DNA of 64,000 nt from the NCBI GenBank assembly GCA_036785325.1, contig JAXIVH010000001.1, forward strand, positions 16,768,825 through 16,832,824. Reading direction: 5' to 3'. This stretch comes from Urophycis tenuis. Lineage: Eukaryota; Chordata; Actinopteri; Gadiformes; Phycidae. The notes under the pieces were generated by a model. The model made no database searches. It was not told where the DNA came from and saw only the letters and a list, made by a program, of their open reading frames with translations. This document shows positions 1 to 16,824 of this stretch, in pieces. How positions within the stretch are numbered: the stretch's first letter is position 1; every line of letters starts with the position of its first letter. The position numbers and the translations under genes are program-made.

Positions 1-1100
1 GCAAAAAAAAGAAGCTGCTAATGGGTTCTTCCAGTTAAGTTGTGGTAGTTTTTACTCACGTCCGCTGCCTTCACCTTTCGCTGCTGTTCTTTCGACTATT
101 GTCTTCATCTAACCGTATTTGAAACACGTGAAACAGGGGAATCCCCTGTCATATCAAATGGCCAGTAACGCCTAGGTATTGTCAAAATCATCACACGGGC
201 TAGGCTCTAATTCCGACACACATGGCTTTTAAGCCCAGGCTGTACCCTGCAGCGACCCCCCTTCTTTGTCTGTGGCTCTGCCGAAAGCATTTGGGTTCGG
301 CGGGGCTTCGTGGGCCAAAGGAACGGTCGCTTCTCCGTTGAGCGGCGGAGAGACTGGCTGACGGCTCAATCGTGATGATTCAGCAGGAGAAAGCAGTAGC
401 CCTTTAAACAGGGCGTCGAGTATTTCACCGGTGTGATGTCGCTCGCTCGGCTGACCCAGTCAGCGTACAGCAAGCAGGCAGCACCATCACACATGGACGG
501 GCGGCGTGATCAGCGCGCTCACTCGGTGGCGATAGCGGCGTAGTAGTGTCGTGCATACTCAGCAAAAAAAAAAACAATATTGCTATATTCAGCACTTGGA
601 AAACAATCGTTGTTTTTTATTGTTTTTTTTTGTTTCGACAGGCCTGTTTTTAAAATAGACAAAAAAAACCCGACTTACCCAAAGATCAAACTGACACCTT
701 GACCGCAGAATGGACGAATTTACTGTGTGGTGGCCAACTCGGTGTGGAGGACTAGTTGAGAAATGCGTTTAACACGCTCGGGTCTTCGCGCAGATTCCAA
801 ATCTCTCTACTCTTTCCTCGCTTGTTTTAGTGTTCGGTCGGAGGCGCGGGAGACGTCAAATGATGTTTAGATCACATGGTTTCATTCATGAACGGTATAC
901 GCAACTGCCACTTAAAGAGACACGAAGCGCCAACGCTGTAATTGATTGTTATTGTTGTCGTGTAACAATAACGGGTAAGTGGAGTCGACCCTTTCGCACA
1001 AAAAGACCCTTGAAGAGAGATTTCTCATAACCTGGAACACAAGCATATTAAACGGAAACGTTGGAGTTAAGTCGAGCCCTGCGTGAACACGATCACATAG
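1..1100. other. No gene recognised; CpG-rich patch at about 240-550
   Basis: No open frame here resembles a known protein. Between about 240 and 550 the sequence is clearly richer in CG dinucleotides than its flanks. That could mark a promoter or untranslated first exon of a gene lying to the left of the window. No TATA box, splice pair or conserved coding motif was found, so this is a weak inference. The short open frame at 830-1030 has no recognisable domain. Confidence 0.3.
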
Positions 1101-1105
1101 GCATA

Positions 1106-1123
1106 ATAATAATAATAATAATA

Positions 1124-1211
<88 letters not shown>
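1106..1211. repeat. (AAT)n microsatellite
   Basis: About 105 bases of nearly perfect AAT/ATA trinucleotide repeat with one phase slip. Long isoleucine or leucine runs in minus-strand frames over it are artefacts. Confidence 0.95.
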
Positions 1212-1212
<1 letters not shown>

Positions 1213-1987
1213 TGCACAAACTGTGCTTTTGATAAAAACAGGAAACATTTTCTGATGTAGAGTATGTAGCTGAACTTATCAGATTATGGTACAATTGTCA
1301 ATTGAAGATTGTTTACATTATTTAGGAGTGTCTAAACCCGCACAAGCAATAGTAAGGCTGATTTCAAGAGATTGTTGAGAAAAATGCACTTCATGTTTGA
1401 CAATATCCCATGGAGATTTTTTTTTTTAAATCAATTTCATAATGTAATAGTTGATCCAAGTCAGTATCGCTGACTCACTGACTATTGATTACCTAGGTCA
1501 GCTCCCTATAGCATTTCTGTGGCCACCCTTTCAGACTGCGCTAAAAAAAAAACAGACATCAGCAGCAATCGTCTGACAGTTCCCATGGCCACTCTCACTT
1601 CAGACACATTCCCTAACGCATCCACTGTCTCTGACCGTGTACCCCAGACCGCATTCCCAGCTGGTGTGTTTGTTAAAGTCCAGCTCAAGAGAGGATGAAG
1701 TGTGTGGTGCCACCCCACCTCCTGCAGGAATGCACGGACCCTCCCCGACGGTGTGTAGCGTATTTAGTCCCTGCTCCTGGCCCCGGTGGAGCACGCAGCC
1801 AAGCCACGCTGCTGCAAAGGTCAGCGAGTGCATTGATGGAATGGAGGTGACAGGTAGCATCTGGTCTACCTGTGGATATACAGACCCCACACTGGGACGC
1901 ACACACCCACACAAAACCTCTCTAGGCCTAGTAAGCCCTTTGAGATTTTCGAAGATAAAGAGTCATAAAAATAAACTTGACCATACC

Positions 1988-1989
1988 TA

Positions 1990-2065
<76 letters not shown>

Positions 2066-2093
2066 CTCTCTCTCCTCTCTCTCTCTCTCTCTC

Positions 2094-2164
<71 letters not shown>

Positions 2165-2177
2165 AGCCCAACACACA

Positions 2178-2223
<46 letters not shown>

Positions 2224-2301
2224 AGACTGAGTCAAGATGATTGACACGGTGCACATCCTCTCGCCCGTGTGTGTGAGGGGGAAAATAGTATTTAACCCCC
2301 C

Positions 2302-2332
<31 letters not shown>

Positions 2333-2338
2333 ACACAC
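1988..2338. repeat. Compound microsatellite (TGTC)n-(TC)n-(CA)n-(C)n-(CA)n
   Basis: A tetranucleotide TGTC tract (about 1988-2043) runs into a TC tract (to about 2163) and a CA tract (about 2174-2224). After about 70 unique bases come a homopolymer of about 22 C (2297-2318) and a CA run. Open frames through it have low-complexity products and are not genes. Confidence 0.95.
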
Positions 2339-2561
2339 TGGCTGTGGACTAAGAGTAACAGATGTCTAATAATGACAGGCACAGGGAACGCTGTGCAGGA
2401 ACGACTCATCTCCTCACAGGCACCGCGGCTGCAGCAAGATGAGAATAACCTGCTGGAATAAAAGAGGGATTAACCACACGCCTCAGAAGTGGACCGGGGG
2501 AAAAAAACACCCGAAACACTCAGACACACACACACAAACACACACACACACACACACACAC

Positions 2562-2629
<68 letters not shown>

Positions 2630-3660
2630 GCGTTAGTTTAAACGAAAAAGGACTAATCCGACGCAGGATGTTTGGGGGGCATGGCGGTTCATCACAAACG
2701 GCCCTCGTTTCTTTTTGCATTTCTATTCAGCACCTGCACTGGAGGGAACGCGGGCACTATCGCCTTCAGACACATAATGGCTTCTGGTCGTATGTAGAAA
2801 TGCATTTACAAAAGCGCGGGCATTGGGGTTTAAGATCTGTGCAATGTTCACAACTTTTGACTTGGTTGCACACACACTTTGCCAACAATTGCTACTATTA
2901 CTATTGCTAATTATCACACACACACAGGTTTCTGAACCTGTAGATTGACGAAGAAAGCCGTCTGGGGAGCGAGGCTCCGGAGGAAGAGACAGCTGGACAG
3001 TGGGATCCTGAGAATGAACACGTGACCTGAGTGACCACAGGCGTCTTTAAAATAGGCCTGGGCTTGCACCCACACGGCCTCCTCCGACACTCGGGAAGAA
3101 AATCAGTATCAGTTTTTACCTTTTACATTTTACCAAGATCCAAAAGAGGTAATGGAATGCGATCGCAGATCAGAAAGAGTATGGTTACTGGGTATCGAGA
3201 AGACCCCAGCTGGGCAGATGGCAGCAGAGATGGAATATCAGAGATGGGAAATAGCAGGGTGTCCTCTGCAGCAATGCCGACCTGCCTATGACTTAAGATG
3301 CATACTATGCTTGACATGGCAGCCACAAGTCAGATTAAGTTTACTATCGAGTCAGTTAAGAGCAGAATTTTGGGAGGGTAACAAGATCCTACAAGATCTG
3401 TGCAAAAAAAAAAAAACCCGGATCTGATCTTAAGGCGCCATCTGCTGGCTAAACGGCAGCACAATCTCTAAAAAAAAAAAGAAAAAAAAAGAAAAGGCAA
3501 GCGCAAACGTTTCTGCAAAACGCCAAATTTGGAGGCAGTCTGCTACGTGCGACGCATGCCTGACTTGGTTACACACGTTTCGAAACGAACTTCTTAAAAC
3601 ACATTGCACCCCCTAGCTATATAAAAACAAAACCAAATAAGTACACACCAACAGAATAAT
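2339..3660. other. No gene recognised; contains (CA)n at about 2519-2625
   Basis: One long CA microsatellite lies at about 2519-2625. Short open frames at 2668-2910 and 3031-3427 show no domain, splice context or family resemblance, so no gene is called. Confidence 0.5.
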
Positions 3661-4802
3661 CAACAGATGAGAAACTTTTTTATTTATTCATTTTTTAATT
3701 CCTCTGCACGGAATTGGGTAGACTTCAAACAAACAACAAATAACAAGAAAATGAACATAAACGACAGAACATTTAAAAAATCATAAAAAGAAGAAGCATT
3801 TAGGGGGCGGACAGGGGTTTTGGCTAATGTCAACAACGTCTGATCACATTTTTTACATTTGTGAAAACATCAAAACTTCGGCTTCCATTACATCGGAACT
3901 AAGCGTTCCCCCAACTCTCGGTACCACAACAGAACCAAAGGGTTCCAGAGTGCTCTCGTGGTAACGGGTTCACATTAAGGCAGCCAGATGTCCACAACAA
4001 GCGCTCCGTGGACAGCAAACAGAAGACCTACAGGTGTATGTAGAATGTGACCTTTTGAAACGTAAAAGAATTTAAAAAAGAAAAGGAAAATCTTAAGAAG
4101 AAGGAAGCATGTCCAATGAAATGGTTATTCTAAAACGGTAGGGTGGCAAAGCATCGGCCCTGACAACAACCTAAAAATGGAAAATATTTCAGGGTAACAT
4201 ACCTTAAATAAAGTGAATGCAAATAATGTTCCTATTCAGTCCTCAACAACAATGCAAAGAACATCACAAAGATGTGAATGCAAATGATGCTCCTATTCAG
4301 TCCTCAACGACAATGCAAAGAACACTGTCAAGATTATGCGGTTTAATGTAGGACCTCAAGTAACAACAACCATGATCATGTAGTAGATATTTCTCTGCCG
4401 TGTGGACCTCTGCAGTCAAACAGCTAATTTGGTCACTACCAAACCATCGACTAGCAAACCACAACACAGAAAGACGTTCCAAGGTAGGACCAGAGAACAA
4501 GCGACAGATCATGGATGCACGTCTGCACTTCTGTGTCTCTATACACAGCTCCGATTGTAGATGGAAGTCCTGAGTTCCAAGTCTTAGCGCTATTGCAAAG
4601 CCTGTGTGGGTGTGACCCGTTGTCAGCCTCATCGATGAATGCAACCACCCCATTCAATCAATACGACGAGGTCCTGATTTGTATACTTACGGCTTGCTGT
4701 TGAATAGATTTATAAATAAGTGTGTGTCAATAACATGGGTTTGTACACTTGTGTGCACAAACACTGTGTGTGTTTGTACACGCGTGTGTGTGTGTGTGTG
4801 TG

Positions 4803-4863
<61 letters not shown>

Positions 4864-4959
4864 CTGTGTGTCTGTGTGCCTGTGTGTGTGTGTGTGCGTG
4901 CGTGCGTGTGCCGGTTCCTGTGGGTTCCGCGCGTCTCCGAGGGTCTGTGGGTTTTCTCT
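3660..4959 (-). other. Probable 3' untranslated region of pycr1 with poly(A) signals
   Basis: Reading on the minus strand from the pycr1 stop codon (4960-4962), no further coding exon is seen. Overlapping AATAAA-type signals occur at about 3679-3689 (TTTATTTATT on the plus strand), giving a plausible transcript end near 3660 and a 3' UTR of about 1.3 kb. It contains a long GT/CA microsatellite (about 4784-4906). The exact cleavage site is inferred. Confidence 0.45.
4784..4906. repeat. (GT)n microsatellite, interrupted
   Basis: About 120 bases of GT repeat broken by single CT and CC interruptions. It lies 50 bases beyond the pycr1 stop codon, inside the inferred 3' UTR. Confidence 0.9.
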
Positions 4960-8930
<3,971 letters not shown>

Positions 8931-9300
8931 TCTTCCAGGTGATGCTCTGCAAATCACCACAAAACCTGCAAACACCGCCAATAGCTTTGATTGCACATAT
9001 TGGAAAACATATTAAACAGAACAAAGACTATTATCTTAGCAAGAAGACTGCTTAACAATTGTATCGTTGCGCAAACGCCAACTGACATTCAGGGCACAAT
9101 AGTTTTGCCATGCTATGCCACCAATGTGCTAGTTCAGTGTCAACTGCCTAGACCTAGACTTCATAACTAATTGAAATAATGACTACTTGCGATCATCTTC
9201 ACATATTTACCTTGATGTCTGTTAACGGCGAAGGTCCCTAAATAGATATCCCTATGATACCGCTTTATCAGAAACAATTAAGCCCGCTTTTCTGTGTCAA
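8931..9300 (-). other. pycr1 5' untranslated exon and probable promoter side
   Basis: A minus-strand acceptor (TTTGCAG) places the start of the ATG exon at 8946. A donor (CATCAAG then GTAAATATG) ends an upstream non-coding exon at 9211. Transcription probably starts between about 9215 and 9330. No TATA box is evident in that position. Confidence 0.5.
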
Positions 9301-9708
9301 CGTGGCTTCCTCTTTACTCAAGCCCAATGTGCTCCCGAATTGTGACGGATGTATGGTTTAGCCAATCACCGTAGAGTTTGTTGTTGCTCTTGTCCAATTG
9401 TAAGAATTGTAGGCGTTGCTTAATGTTTCGTCACGTCCAATTGCATCAGCCTCCTGGCAGAGAAGAGGTCGAGCAGAGCATTCTGGGTATAAAGTACACA
9501 CGACCTATGTCAAATTAACCTTTTTCACTCACAAGTAGTAGGTCATATTTAAACTGGACAGGCCACGTTGTATTTGCCCAGTGACTGGGTTACGGGTGAC
9601 TGATAATTGTGCACATATTGGCTTTTCCCGATCTTACATATTACACAATTAGTATTATACATTATACAATTAGTATTTATGCATTTATAATTTTGTTCTT
9701 GTCTGTCT

Positions 9709-9709
<1 letters not shown>

Positions 9710-9783
<74 letters not shown>
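9710..9783. repeat. (CA)n microsatellite
   Basis: About 37 uninterrupted CA units upstream of pycr1. The rest of 9331-10160 shows no gene. Confidence 0.95.
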
Positions 9784-9784
<1 letters not shown>

Positions 9785-10164
9785 GTTCAACAATAATCAA
9801 AATAATTTAGTGTTGGCCATCCCAATGCAGAAACATCAAACTAAACATTTGAGAATGCCAAAGATGGCAGGAGACCTTGCAGTAGTACCCCAATCCTTTA
9901 GGCTGACACATTCCTTGAAAGGGAAGTTCTTCTATATATAACGCAGCAGAAGCCCCAGCCCCAGGTGGTGTTGCAGACGCACCAGCTGTTCAACTACACT
10001 TCCTTCCCTTGAATGTAGTGCTCTAGGTCATTTGAAAATGCCAGAAGATTAAATTAGTCTCCATTTTCTTTCCTTTGGTTTTGTATGTATTTCTTTTTTG
10101 TATTTGACTGGAATCAAAGCTGAATTTGCATTGTATTGTATGATTAAATAATATTTAATTTGAT

Positions 10165-10166
<2 letters not shown>

Positions 10167-10223
<57 letters not shown>
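10167..10223. repeat. (AAT)n microsatellite abutting a SINE
   Basis: About 19 AAT/AATA units directly preceding the SINE head at 10224. A short AATAATG run also follows the SINE tail, which may reflect insertion into the repeat. Confidence 0.9.
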
Positions 10224-10224
<1 letters not shown>

Positions 10225-10606
10225 TTGGGCGGCACGGTGGTGCAGTGGTTAGCACTGTCGCCTCACAGCAAGAGGGTTCTGGGTTCGAATCCACCTGGGA
10301 CCCGGGACCTTTCTGTGTGGAGTTTGCATGTTCTCCCCATGCTTGCGTGGGTTCTCTCCGGGTACTCCGGCTTCCTCCCACAGACCAAAAAACATGCAGG
10401 TTGGGGATTAGGTTAATTGGTGTCTCTAAATTGACCATAGGTGTGTATGTGAGTATGAATGGTTGTTTGTCTATATATGTGATAGGCTGGCGACCTGTCC
10501 AGGGTGTATCCCGTCTCTCGCCCGTTGCAGCTGGGATTGGCTCCAGCCCCCCCGCGACCCTCGTAGAGGATAAGCGGTTACGACAATGGATGGATGGATG
10601 GATAAT
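10224..10606 (+). mobile_element. tRNA-like SINE with Rex3/RTE-like 3' tail
   Basis: The head has a pol III-type internal promoter: an A-box-like segment (TGGTGCAGTGGTTAGCA) and, about 30 bases later, a B box (GGGTTCGAATCC). The body includes the common fish-repeat phrase 'ggagtttgcatgttctccc'. The tail (GCGACC ... GAGGATAAGCGG, then (GGAT)n) resembles the end of the RTE-type LINE at 35640-35690 in this window. That suggests the LINE machinery mobilised it. Open frames through it are not genes. Confidence 0.8.
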
Positions 10607-12357
<1,751 letters not shown>

Positions 12358-12466
12358 CATTTCTCTTTCTATCGTTTAAGGAGGGGAGGGGATACAAATG
12401 CAGACAGGAGGACTCCAACCGGCTGACAGCCAGAGAGTTCATTCTGTCTACAACTACTGCACAGCG

Positions 12467-12500
<34 letters not shown>

Positions 12501-12879
12501 CTGCATATTTTTAGGCCAAGTTCAATGATTGTTCAAAGCCAAGCAAAGTGTGTATGTGTGCGTGTTGTGTGTGCCTGTGAGCATGTGTCAGCACTCTTTG
12601 GCATGTATGGCTTTCCAGGGATGCAGCAATAGATGCCATGGCGCCTCACTGCTAAGGTGTGGCTCAGTGGACATATCTCTAAGAGCTCAAGAGAAGACCG
12701 GTCCATGGGATGCAGATATGACTTCATGACCGAAGTCGCTGGGTGTCGTCATCGATGGACCTCAACAAAGTAAACAAGTCCATCGACTGCGAAGCTCCCC
12801 TCGTTTATTCGACATGGCTTCACACATCAGTCCCCTCCTGTGGCATTCTGTCCGCTTGTTGGACGTGCGTGATTCCTAC

Positions 12880-13290
12880 TGCTACACCCGCGGGCTACAC
12901 CCGCAGGCTACACGCAGGGGGTCTACACCCCCAGGCTACACCCGCAGGCTACACCCAGGGGGTCTACACCCGTAGGCTACACCCAGGGGGTCTACACCCG
13001 CGGTCTACACCCGGGGGGTCTACACCCGGAGGGTCTACCCCCAGAGGGTCTACACCCGGGGGGTCTACACCCGGAGGGTCTACACCCGGGGGGTCTACAC
13101 CCGCGGTCTACACCCGGGGGGTCTACACCCGGAGGGTCTACACCCGCGGTCTACACCCGGGGGGTCTACACCCGGAGGGTCTACACCCGGGGGGTCTACA
13201 CCCGGAGGGTCTACACCCGCGGTCTACACCCGGGGAGTCTACACCCGGAGGGTCTACACCCGGAGGGTCTACACCCGCGGCCCACACCTG
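12880..13290. repeat. GC-rich minisatellite 'ggtctacacccg'
   Basis: Tandem units of about 15-18 bases built on GGTCTACACCCG followed by a variable G-run, more than twenty copies with variants. On the minus strand each unit contains TGTAG, so a stop codon recurs in one frame. The array directly abuts, and supplies, the last codons and stop of myadml2 (13269-13271). Confidence 0.93.
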
Positions 13291-13978
13291 CTGGCTCCAC
13301 CCGGGGGCCCGCGGGAGGACACGAAGTGCATCCTCTGTGAGTAGACGAGGTCGGCCGTGTACAGCCCCAGGTTGACGAAGGAGAACACGGCCACCACCAC
13401 CTTGCTGTCCCAGGGGCAGTTGCCCCGCGGGCACGACGACGGCCGCCACGGCGACCCGTATTTGCCGTCGAAGCAGAGCACCGTCCACGCCACCGAGGCG
13501 CTGAGGTACAGCAGGATGGCCAGCAGGGTGTAGACCACCACGCAGCGCTCAAACGGCATGCAGCGCACCACCGCCGTCCGGCCGCACACCGTCGCCAGGA
13601 CCACCAGGGTGGTCAGCGCGAAGCAGAGGGCGTACACCGCCACGCAGTAGACGGTGGCCGGGTGCCGGGTGAACTCGCTGCCGTTGGCCACGCCGCCGAA
13701 GATGATGCAGGCCACGAAGGCCTGGACCACCTTGAGGACGCCGGAGACGGTGGCCATGTAGCCCGCGGCGGTCTGGCCCGGCCTGGCCCGGGACAGGACC
13801 ACCTCGGCGCCGTAGGACAGGGTGGCGGCGATGGAGCAGGCGGCCACGGCCATGCGGAAGTTGCGGACGTCGCAGCCCGCGTACGGGCACTCGGAGCGCA
13901 CAAAGTAGAGCGGGTAGACCACCGAGGCCGTCACATACCTGGAAGACGGAGGGTAGATCAGAATCATGATAGTAACAC

Positions 13979-14010
<32 letters not shown>

Positions 14011-14410
14011 ACCAACACCGCAACAAACAGGTCTGAGCGGACGCGTGGGAAATCCACCATTACCAATGACACAGGGAAAGTGCGTGCGTGAGAGAGAGAG
14101 GGCGACAGGAACTGAGGCCGATGTCTTACATGAGCGTGGCCAGCGCGGCGAAGGCCACCGTCAGGTTGCCCCAGGACACGGGCAGGCAGCCATAGAGACG
14201 CGTGGCGTCCAGGAAGAAGATCAGCGTGGTCACGGCGAAGCAGAGGCACCACACCACCATGCAGAACACGCCGTAAGACCCGCTGTAGCCCGCGCTGTGG
14301 ATCACCATGGCGACCACCGCGCAGCCCAGCACCAGCTGGCAGAGGCGGGCCGCACCGATAGGCGAGCACACCGCCCTGTGGTCGAGGTACCGGCCCCCCT
14401 GGGAGTCCAT
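13269..14410 (-). CDS. myadml2: Myeloid-associated differentiation marker-like protein 2 (double MARVEL domain)
   Basis: Two coding exons on the minus strand, 14130-14410 and 13269-13938, joined at a GTAAGA donor and TTCCAG acceptor, give 316 residues (human MYADML2 about 307, from memory). The protein is a polytopic membrane protein with repeated hydrophobic segments typical of two MARVEL domains. Examples are LCQLVLGCAVVAMVI (about residues 23-37), VFCMVVWCLCFAVTTLIFF, VYCVAVYALCFALTTLVVLA and VVVYTLLAILLYLSASVAW. The function of the family is poorly known; membrane trafficking or junction roles are inferred for MARVEL proteins. Identity is supported by position next to pycr1. The start at MDSQGG is the first Met of the exon with no further upstream in-frame homology. 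The last residues (GPRV) and the stop come from the adjoining minisatellite. Confidence 0.9.
13977..14011. repeat. (CAA)n microsatellite in myadml2 intron
   Basis: About eleven CAA units with one CGA interruption, 40 bases inside the intron from the second coding exon's acceptor. Confidence 0.85.
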
Positions 14411-16640
14411 AGTTGTGTGTGGGGGTCCTTTTGAGGTAGAATTTTGGGGTTGAATCTGTATGACGTGATGGGCCTCTGGTCCGTAGGGACTGTAGTTCCG
14501 GATCAGAAGGTGATGCTATATCTTTAAGATCAGATTCCACATGTACAATACTCTCTGGCTTCAAAGATGTGAAAGGAAGTTCAACAAAAGTAAAAAAACA
14601 AAAAAAACAACAACACTTTTCTTCTTTCTTTGACAAAATGTGCTCTGATCACACCTCAGTAAACACTTGTTCAGTTGGGTCCCTATGTCATTGCACACAG
14701 ATTTGTCAGTCGTGTCTTGTTGCTCGAAAGAAATGTTGCAATGCAGATCTCCCTAACAAAATTTCTGTCAACATCTCAGTATTACAATCAAATATTTTAG
14801 ATTTTGCGCCTGAGCGTACGTACGGCAAACATGATGAGCAAAATGCAATGCTGACCAAATAAGCGCTGAGGCTCGCGATGCCCTCCAGGAATGTGTAACC
14901 GTATCTGGATGGAGCGAGTGTATTTTTATGTGGGCGGCTGCGTGGTGCGAGGTCGGGGCTCAGACCTGGGGGTCGCCCTTCCCTGCGATGTCTTCAGCGA
15001 CGCTCCCGGGCGTTCTGTTGGTGCTTCTGTGTCGGTGGTTACCACGCGTGAAACACAAGTACAAAAAAAAGGAAGCAGTGTAGTCCAAGCAGTTCTTACA
15101 AGCTGGAGGGCTTTCTCAACATGACCACGGAGACGAAGCCGGCGTGAACAACATACTCCTCACTTGAAGAATTGAGACAAAGGGTTAAAAAAAAACATGT
15201 TTCTCCAGCGTTGGAGCAGCAGGAATCAAGCCGGTACTGTTTTCTTCCCAAGAAAGAGATGCCCTGTTGAGGAACCGTCCGGCCCGGTAGCCAGCACTGG
15301 TGCCGACCCAAGTCCGTGAAGGAAACGGATAGTCCAGAGCAGGCTGCTCACCAGAGTCGTACCATCAGGTTATTATTGGGTATGGTGCTGCTGGGAATAC
15401 CCAACATGTGCCCATCCCCATTTGAAGCCTCGGAGAGAGATGTTTTCAAACTGAATTAAATTTCTTTCTTTGTCTCCAGCGTTACCCTTCCTTACATTCT
15501 CTCTCTCTCTCTCTCTCTCTGTTTCTCTCATGTTGGAGTGGATAGGGGGGTCAGGAGGACCAGAAAGCAAGAGTTATTCAGATCTTTGGGTTGGGCCCTC
15601 ATGGTGCGTGTGCACACATGCGCGTAGAGATGGAGGGCAGGGATTTGTAGGTCAAGCACTTAGAGATTTAAGACTGTCGACTGAGGCCTACTCTACATAG
15701 GCAATACTATAAGCAATTATAGTAGTAATATAGAGTTTAGGGTATACTGTATATAATACTGAACAATAGATATGTATATATAGATATGTAATGGTATTAT
15801 TTTGCATGTAAATTTGGGGCCGTGCCTAACTAAAATGAGTGGTCTTGACTTTATTGAGAAATGTTAGCAATGCCATCTTAAGGTCATCTTTAGAAATAGG
15901 CCTCGGTGACACGGCCAAATTACAAAGGTGACAGAGCAGAACCTTTTTTTAACTCAATGATGGTACAATTCTAATGCAGTGAACGTTGGGCAATTTTAAT
16001 TTGTCTATAGAACATTGAATACATTGCCTTGTCAGGTTTTAAATTGTGGGTCTTTGCGCTGATATCTATATATGCTGGTCAGTTGCGTTAATGTTAGGCC
16101 TGTGTATTAATAGCCAATAAACGTCACAAACTTAAAGTGGAGTGGAGAATGCTGCTACAGCTTCTCTCCTTTGAATTTTACAGGCACAAAGTTTTCACAA
16201 GGTGAAAATAAAAGGCTCGTCTTGGTTTATTATGCTTTTGTAGAACTAAATCGGAAAATTAAATGTCTATTTTCCCCCTGAACATGTTCAATCGGATACT
16301 CCATAAAAATTAATAGTTGCTCATTGTGTAATGTGTTTTTGATGAAGAGTCTTTGAAAATATAAATTCATAATTACTTTCGTGGCACAACTCGTCGATCA
16401 ATTTTCACAATGAGCTCAAATTACCACAGGTAAGAAAAACTATGCCACGTTTTTATATTTTTGATTAGTATCAATTATAGAAATTATAGTAATTAAACCC
16501 CTCCTACGGGTAATGTAGGCAGAAGCCTGCCTCTGGCAAGATTATTACCCATTGAAGTTTACCAATTCAACCCCAGCAGAGGGCGCACGTGAGCAGAAAT
16601 GTACACATTTCACACAATCAATAAAACGGTCTTCAGGCCA
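14411..16640. other. Intergenic; myadml2 5' side, no further gene seen
   Basis: The sequence upstream of the myadml2 ATG probably holds its 5' untranslated exon(s) and promoter, but no convincing donor-acceptor pair could be chosen. A short CT repeat lies near 15499-15522. From 15700 to 16640 the sequence is AT-rich with no coding signature. Confidence 0.45.
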
Positions 16641-16824
16641 ATGCAAAAAACGTATGCAAGTGTTTATTGGTTCTCACATTTCAGTTGTCACAGTAGTGTT
16701 TAACTGTTGAATGTGTTACATAATTAATCAAGTGCTTTGCCATAACAATGTGAACCTAAAATATGATGGGACCAGGGTTAGAACACGATGGCATGGTCTT
16801 GGGTCTCTCGGCTGAACAGTGAAC
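16640..16824 (-). other. aspscr1 3' untranslated region and poly(A) signal
   Basis: Follows the aspscr1 stop codon at 16825-16827. An AATAAA signal on the minus strand (TTTATT at 16663-16668) suggests cleavage near 16640-16650, giving a short 3' UTR of about 180 bases. Confidence 0.55.

Noticed and set aside
13549..14036. Long GC-rich open frames on both strands over myadml2
   Set aside because: They are shadows of the real MARVEL-protein frame; their products are low-complexity.
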